From Patescibacteria group bacterium (GTDB taxonomy: Bacteria > Patescibacteria > UBA1384 > XYA2-FULL-43-10 > 1-14-0-10-43-13): 10,309 nt of DNA. Under the pieces are notes generated by a model. It saw nothing but the letters and a program-made list of their open reading frames with translations. It did not search any database and was not told the origin of the DNA. The translations under genes were made by a program, and so were the position numbers. Shown one piece after another: positions 7,854-10,309 of the stretch; within the stretch, counting starts at the first letter, position 1, and each line of letters opens with the position of its first letter. The stretch is from contig JAMCZZ010000043.1 of assembly GCA_023484645.1 (NCBI GenBank), positions 1,945 through 12,253 of the forward strand, read 5' to 3'.

Positions 7854-8663
7854 TTGGACATCACAAGCGAAGAAAGCATCAGGACACTGGTCAGAGGTAT
7901 TAAGATGGGAGTAGGCGTCCCAAATGACGACTATGGAACGACATACTTTCATCGACTGCTGGAAAGCGACGACTCAAATGGTCTTAATCTAACGACAGAG
8001 GGAATTAATATCCTTGTCGACAACGTTAGAACCCTCTGTTTTTCAGGTTCGATCGAGCGGTTTATTGGAGCCTTGGTTCATTACCAACAGGAGATCAAAG
8101 ACCCGCCAGCTCCATCATCTCAAGAAGTTCTGAACGCTGCTTGGAAGTTAGCCATTTGCCATCTAGATGACGCCGAGAGATCGGCCGACAAACTGAGGCT
8201 TTGCTGTGTGATCATACAGGAAGGCAATATAGAGATCACGGGCAAGGTCCGCGGCTTGATTCGTCAGTATGTGCGCGAGATCGGACACGGAGAGTCAGAC
8301 CGATTTGCACGAGAGATGCATAATCCGACAAGACGAGAGGTGATACGTGATATTATCGCTGGAGCTCTTTTTGACCTTATAGGCCCATGGCGTATCTGGT
8401 GCTCAGTGCGTCGATTCTTCCTTAAAAGATTAGACCTCAAAAAGGTTAATCTAGAAGAAGATATGGGGCAAGATCGAGAAATAGAGCGACTTCGCAATAC
8501 GCTCCTAGGGTCGTGGATGCATAAGATCGTTCTGGGTCCAGCCGGCCAAGAAATCATGGAAAAAGAAGCTGAGCTTACAAGTGAGCTTATTCGCATTGAT
8601 GACGAAGGAGGAGAATGGATCACGGGTAATATACCAGCATGGAGACGAGGCGACAACAGTTAG
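7854..8663 (+). CDS. Orphan protein of unknown function, 269 aa
   Basis: I do not recognise this protein. It starts at TTG with a strong Shine-Dalgarno sequence and ends at TAG. The sequence looks soluble and mainly helical, rich in Arg, Glu and Asp. It has five cysteines (C62, C102, the pair C117-C118, and C183) with no zinc-finger spacing, and no signal peptide. Residues 165-192 (centred on LFDLIGPWRIWCSVRRFF) form a hydrophobic but Arg-containing stretch that could be a buried or amphipathic helix rather than a true membrane span. Residues 201-250 are charged and helical. GC is visibly higher (about 45-53% in lines I counted) than in rpoB (about 35-45%), which could mean later acquisition. 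It is a single-gene unit with its own promoter, structured leader and terminator, divergent from rpoB and convergent with obg. The antisense open frame at 8264-8656 is judged a shadow. The gene is likely real; its function is unknown. Confidence 0.8.
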   Translation: MDITSEESIRTLVRGIKMGVGVPNDDYGTTYFHRLLESDDSNGLNLTTEGINILVDNVRTLCFSGSIERFIGALVHYQQEIKDPPAPSSQEVLNAAWKLAICHLDDAERSADKLRLCCVIIQEGNIEITGKVRGLIRQYVREIGHGESDRFAREMHNPTRREVIRDIIAGALFDLIGPWRIWCSVRRFFLKRLDLKKVNLEEDMGQDREIERLRNTLLGSWMHKIVLGPAGQEIMEKEAELTSELIRIDDEGGEWITGNIPAWRRGDNS

Positions 8664-8694
8664 CCTAACTAGAACTCAATCTTAGAATACGGCC

Positions 8695-8720
8695 GAGACC
8701 GCCCCCTAGGGGGCGGTCTC
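8695..8720 (+). terminator. GC-rich terminator of the orphan gene
   Basis: A perfect 12-bp inverted repeat, GAGACCGCCCCC (8695-8706) against GGGGGCGGTCTC (8709-8720), lies 31 bases after the TAG stop. The T-tract after it is poor (TTCACGTTTA), but the stem is very strong. It would end the orphan transcript before it runs into obg. Confidence 0.75.
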
Positions 8721-8742
8721 TTCACGTTTATGCCTTACATAT

Positions 8743-8796
8743 TTAAAAATATCTTAGAAATTACAACGGCCGTTTCAATTTCTAAGATATTTTTAA
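8743..8796. repeat. 54-bp near-continuous palindrome between convergent genes
   Basis: Two exact 20-bp AT-rich arms (8743-8762 and 8777-8796) flank a centre that is itself a palindrome, AACGGCCGTT (8765-8774); only two positions on each side fail to pair. On the minus strand it begins 37 bases after the obg stop, and its 3' arm carries a TATTTTT run, so it probably works as the obg terminator and perhaps as a bidirectional one. The arms are longer and more AT-rich than in an ordinary intrinsic terminator. A cruciform, an RNase III-type RNA stem or a relic of a small mobile element are alternatives. Confidence 0.75.
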
Positions 8797-8833
8797 GTGA
8801 CGGCTTTTCGATATCTTTAACTAGTTTAAAATG

Positions 8834-9802
8834 TCAGATCTGTTTCTTGATGGCCTCTATTAGCTGATCGAGGTTTTTATTAGTGGCTGCAGATATTAGT
8901 ATTGGCTTAGCTTTAATCTTTTGCAAAGCTTTCACTTTTTCTGCAAGTTCTTCCTCAAGAAGAGTATCTGATTTATTTATAACAACAATCTCTGGTTTTT
9001 TGATAAGCTCTTTTGAAAAAAGTTTTAGTTCATTTCTAATAGTTTTATAATCGCGAACAATATCATCCGAATTGGCATCAATCAGATGAACTAATATTTT
9101 TGTCCGCTCAACATGCTTCAAAAATTTATCTCCCAATCCTCGACCCTCTGCTGCACCTTCAATTAGTCCTGGAATATCGGCAATTATAATATTCTTATCA
9201 ATATTTTTCATAACTCCAAGATTCGGTTCTAGTGTTGTAAACGGATAATCGGCAATTTTGGGCCGAGCGTTCGAAAGAACTGAGAGAAGTGTCGATTTGC
9301 CAGCGTTTGGAAGACCAATCAATCCAGCATCTGCAATTGTTTTTAGTTCTAAACGAAGTTTTTTGGATTCACCCTTTAGGCCTTTTTTTGACCATTTCGG
9401 TGCTTGTTTAATCGATGTTGCAAAATGCTGGTTGCCCCAGCCGCCTATTCCTCCTTTTGCTAAAACTACATTCTTCCCTTCTTCGATAAGGTCGATCATG
9501 AGCTTGTCGTCATGGTAAATTTGAGTGCCAGACGGAACGCGCAGAATCAAATCTTCTCCATTTTTGCCGTGTTTGTTGCTTCCCATCCCCGGCTGGCCGT
9601 TCTTAGCCAAAAAACGTTTTTCTCGATTGTACTGAACCAACCCATGGCAATGATTATCAACTAAAACGATAATATCGCCGCCATTTCCACCGTCTCCGCC
9701 GTCCGGGCCGCCTTTGGGCACATATTTCTCACGTCGAAAAGAAACGGCTCCGTCGCCGCCTTTCCCCGCTCTTATATAAATTTCCGCTTCGTCAATAAAC
9801 AT
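8834..9802 (-). CDS. obg: Obg/CgtA family GTPase, short form
   Basis: Essential ribosome-associated GTPase of the Obg family, involved in 50S subunit maturation and in the stringent or growth response in studied bacteria. The N-terminal Gly-rich Obg fold (1-157) shows the typical AGKGGDGAVSFRREKYVPKG start and repeated GGDG motifs. The G domain carries G1 GLPNAGKST (163-171), switch I FTTLEP with T190, G3 DIPG (209-212), G4 NKSD (276-279) and G5 SAA (304-306). At 322 residues it ends with the G domain and lacks the C-terminal OCT domain of longer Obg proteins (E. coli 390, B. subtilis 428 residues). The ATG at 9802 fits the conserved MF-D-A-I start, though no good Shine-Dalgarno sequence is seen. 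Stop is TGA. No clear promoter was found in the 172-bp gap upstream, so transcription could also come from the CHAP gene. Confidence 0.97.
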   Translation of the reverse strand: MFIDEAEIYIRAGKGGDGAVSFRREKYVPKGGPDGGDGGNGGDIIVLVDNHCHGLVQYNREKRFLAKNGQPGMGSNKHGKNGEDLILRVPSGTQIYHDDKLMIDLIEEGKNVVLAKGGIGGWGNQHFATSIKQAPKWSKKGLKGESKKLRLELKTIADAGLIGLPNAGKSTLLSVLSNARPKIADYPFTTLEPNLGVMKNIDKNIIIADIPGLIEGAAEGRGLGDKFLKHVERTKILVHLIDANSDDIVRDYKTIRNELKLFSKELIKKPEIVVINKSDTLLEEELAEKVKALQKIKAKPILISAATNKNLDQLIEAIKKQI

Positions 9803-9856
9803 TGGTTGGAATCATGAATTATGAATAAGGAAGATCAATTTCTAAATAATAATAAC

Positions 9857-9887
9857 ATAAAATCCCCGCTTGCGCTAGGGATTTTAT
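9857..9887 (-). terminator. Intrinsic terminator between the CHAP gene and obg
   Basis: ATAAAATCCC (9857-9866) pairs perfectly with GGGATTTTAT (9878-9887) around an 11-base loop with a small inner GC pairing. On the minus strand the stem is followed by a T-rich tract (GTTATTATTATTT), consistent with ending the CHAP transcript. The other strand also has ATTTTATTT, so it may be bidirectional. The flanking sequence towards obg has a short doubled ATGAAT (9812-9830 region). Confidence 0.6.
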
Positions 9888-9942
9888 TTGAATATTTGAG
9901 ATTTGTGATTTATTTAGAAATTAGGATTTAGGATTTTGTAAT

Positions 9943-9978
9943 CTAAGCTCTGCCTACCGGCAGGCAGGTTTAGCTTAG
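9943..9978. repeat. CCTGCCTGCCGG-type hairpin repeat at the CHAP gene stop codon
   Basis: CTGCCT (9950-9955) pairs with AGGCAG (9962-9967) around ACCGGC, and CTAAGC (9943-9948) pairs with GCTTAG (9973-9978) outside it. The right outer arm includes the TAA stop of the CHAP gene. The core CCTGCCTGCCGGTAGGCAG (minus strand) resembles a short palindrome I recall as frequent in Parcubacteria-like genomes. It may also serve as a 3'-end or terminator stem, although the following sequence is not T-rich. Confidence 0.6.
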
Positions 9979-10309
9979 TATATATATCCTCTTACCACGC
10001 CTCCTTGAGCAGAAATTGTTCTTCGGCTGGTAACACCCCAGCCTCTGGCGTTCATTTCAGAAATGGTGATTTCGTTACCGTCGACACTCTCAACATAAGC
10101 AACATGGCCCCACCAAGACTCTCTGGTTACCACAATAGCACCTGCAGCAGGCGTTGAACCGGTTTGGTAGCCTGCTCTACTCGCAGAATCAAGCCAGCGT
10201 TTTGCGTCACCCCAAGAAGAAGGGACAAACCGCCTCGAAGCGACATAGTAAGTACAGTATCCATAAGGATATCCATTATTGCTGCTGCCCGGATTAACTT
10301 TAACCCTTG
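9975..10309 (-). CDS. CHAP-domain cysteine peptidase/amidase (5' end beyond the window)
   Basis: The visible C-terminal 110 residues form a CHAP domain, the papain-like fold that cleaves peptidoglycan amide or peptide bonds. The motif GYCTYYVASRR carries the nucleophile Cys (visible residue 18), WWGHVAYVESV carries the catalytic His (68), and ISEMNARGWG carries the polar Glu/Asn (84/86) that completes the site. The WGDAKRWL and GSTPAAGAIVV segments are also typical. The protein ends with the domain at TAA (9977-9975). The N-terminus, where a signal peptide and linker or coiled-coil would be expected, is outside the window. It was located by translating the minus strand from the right edge. 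A cell-wall remodelling or host-directed lytic role is inferred from the family only. Confidence 0.92.
   Translation of the reverse strand, partial: RVKVNPGSSNNGYPYGYCTYYVASRRFVPSSWGDAKRWLDSASRAGYQTGSTPAAGAIVVTRESWWGHVAYVESVDGNEITISEMNARGWGVTSRRTISAQGGVVRGYIY

Noticed and set aside
7737..7952. 71-codon minus-strand open frame across the hairpin leader
   Set aside because: It covers the promoter, leader and start of the orphan gene, has no ribosome site and no recognisable content.
8264..8656. 130-codon minus-strand open frame opposite the orphan gene
   Set aside because: The plus-strand frame has a promoter, Shine-Dalgarno sequence and terminator in the right places; the minus-strand frame has none, and is Ser/Arg-rich as expected of a shadow.
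8735..8836. Readthrough of the obg TGA stop, which would add about 32 residues up to a TAA at 8737-8735
   Set aside because: The added residues resemble no OCT domain and include the large palindrome; an open stretch of that length is expected by chance, and rpoB and rpoC contain no in-frame TGA codons that would suggest recoding.

Overview
The window is a bacterial chromosomal segment carrying housekeeping genes with one unrecognised gene set among them. Several things point to the Candidate Phyla Radiation (Patescibacteria): compact RpoB and RpoC without the large proteobacterial insertions, an Obg GTPase that stops at the end of its G domain, moderate-to-low GC (roughly 40% by eye in rpoB), and short palindromic repeats of a kind I associate from memory with these genomes (a CCTGCCTGCCGG-type hairpin, a GTCATTCTGA...TCAGGATGAC element). 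The exact group cannot be fixed. TGA is the stop of obg, and neither rpoB nor rpoC has an in-frame TGA, so the recoded TGA=Gly code of Gracilibacteria/Absconditabacteria is unlikely.

Layout. Positions 1-7195 (minus strand) hold rpoB followed by rpoC, the two large catalytic subunits of RNA polymerase, 39 nt apart; rpoC runs off the left edge with only its extreme C-terminus missing. Upstream of rpoB are two near-perfect sigma-70-type promoters (one an exact TTGACA-N17-TATAAT) and a leader with a terminator-like hairpin. About 7500-7720 is a repeat-rich stretch: a 121-bp element with imperfect terminal inverted repeats, then an exact 14-bp tandem duplication.

Positions 7733-8720 form a self-contained plus-strand unit: candidate promoter, a leader of three tandem hairpins whose stems differ but whose loops all end in ATCGC, a Shine-Dalgarno sequence, a 269-aa protein I do not recognise (TTG start), and a 12-bp GC-rich terminator. 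It diverges from rpoB and converges on obg. A 54-bp near-continuous palindrome separates it from obg (8834-9802, minus), the ribosome-assembly GTPase. At the right edge is the C-terminal 110 residues of a CHAP-domain cysteine peptidase/amidase (minus), probably a cell-wall hydrolase, followed by repeat- and terminator-type hairpins.

The points most worth a second look are the triple-hairpin leader with its orphan gene, and a 59-nt pair of hairpins inside the rpoC coding sequence that adds about 20 residues in frame, which resembles a palindromic repeat that has invaded a protein gene. I found no CRISPR array, tRNA, rRNA, transposase or defence cassette.
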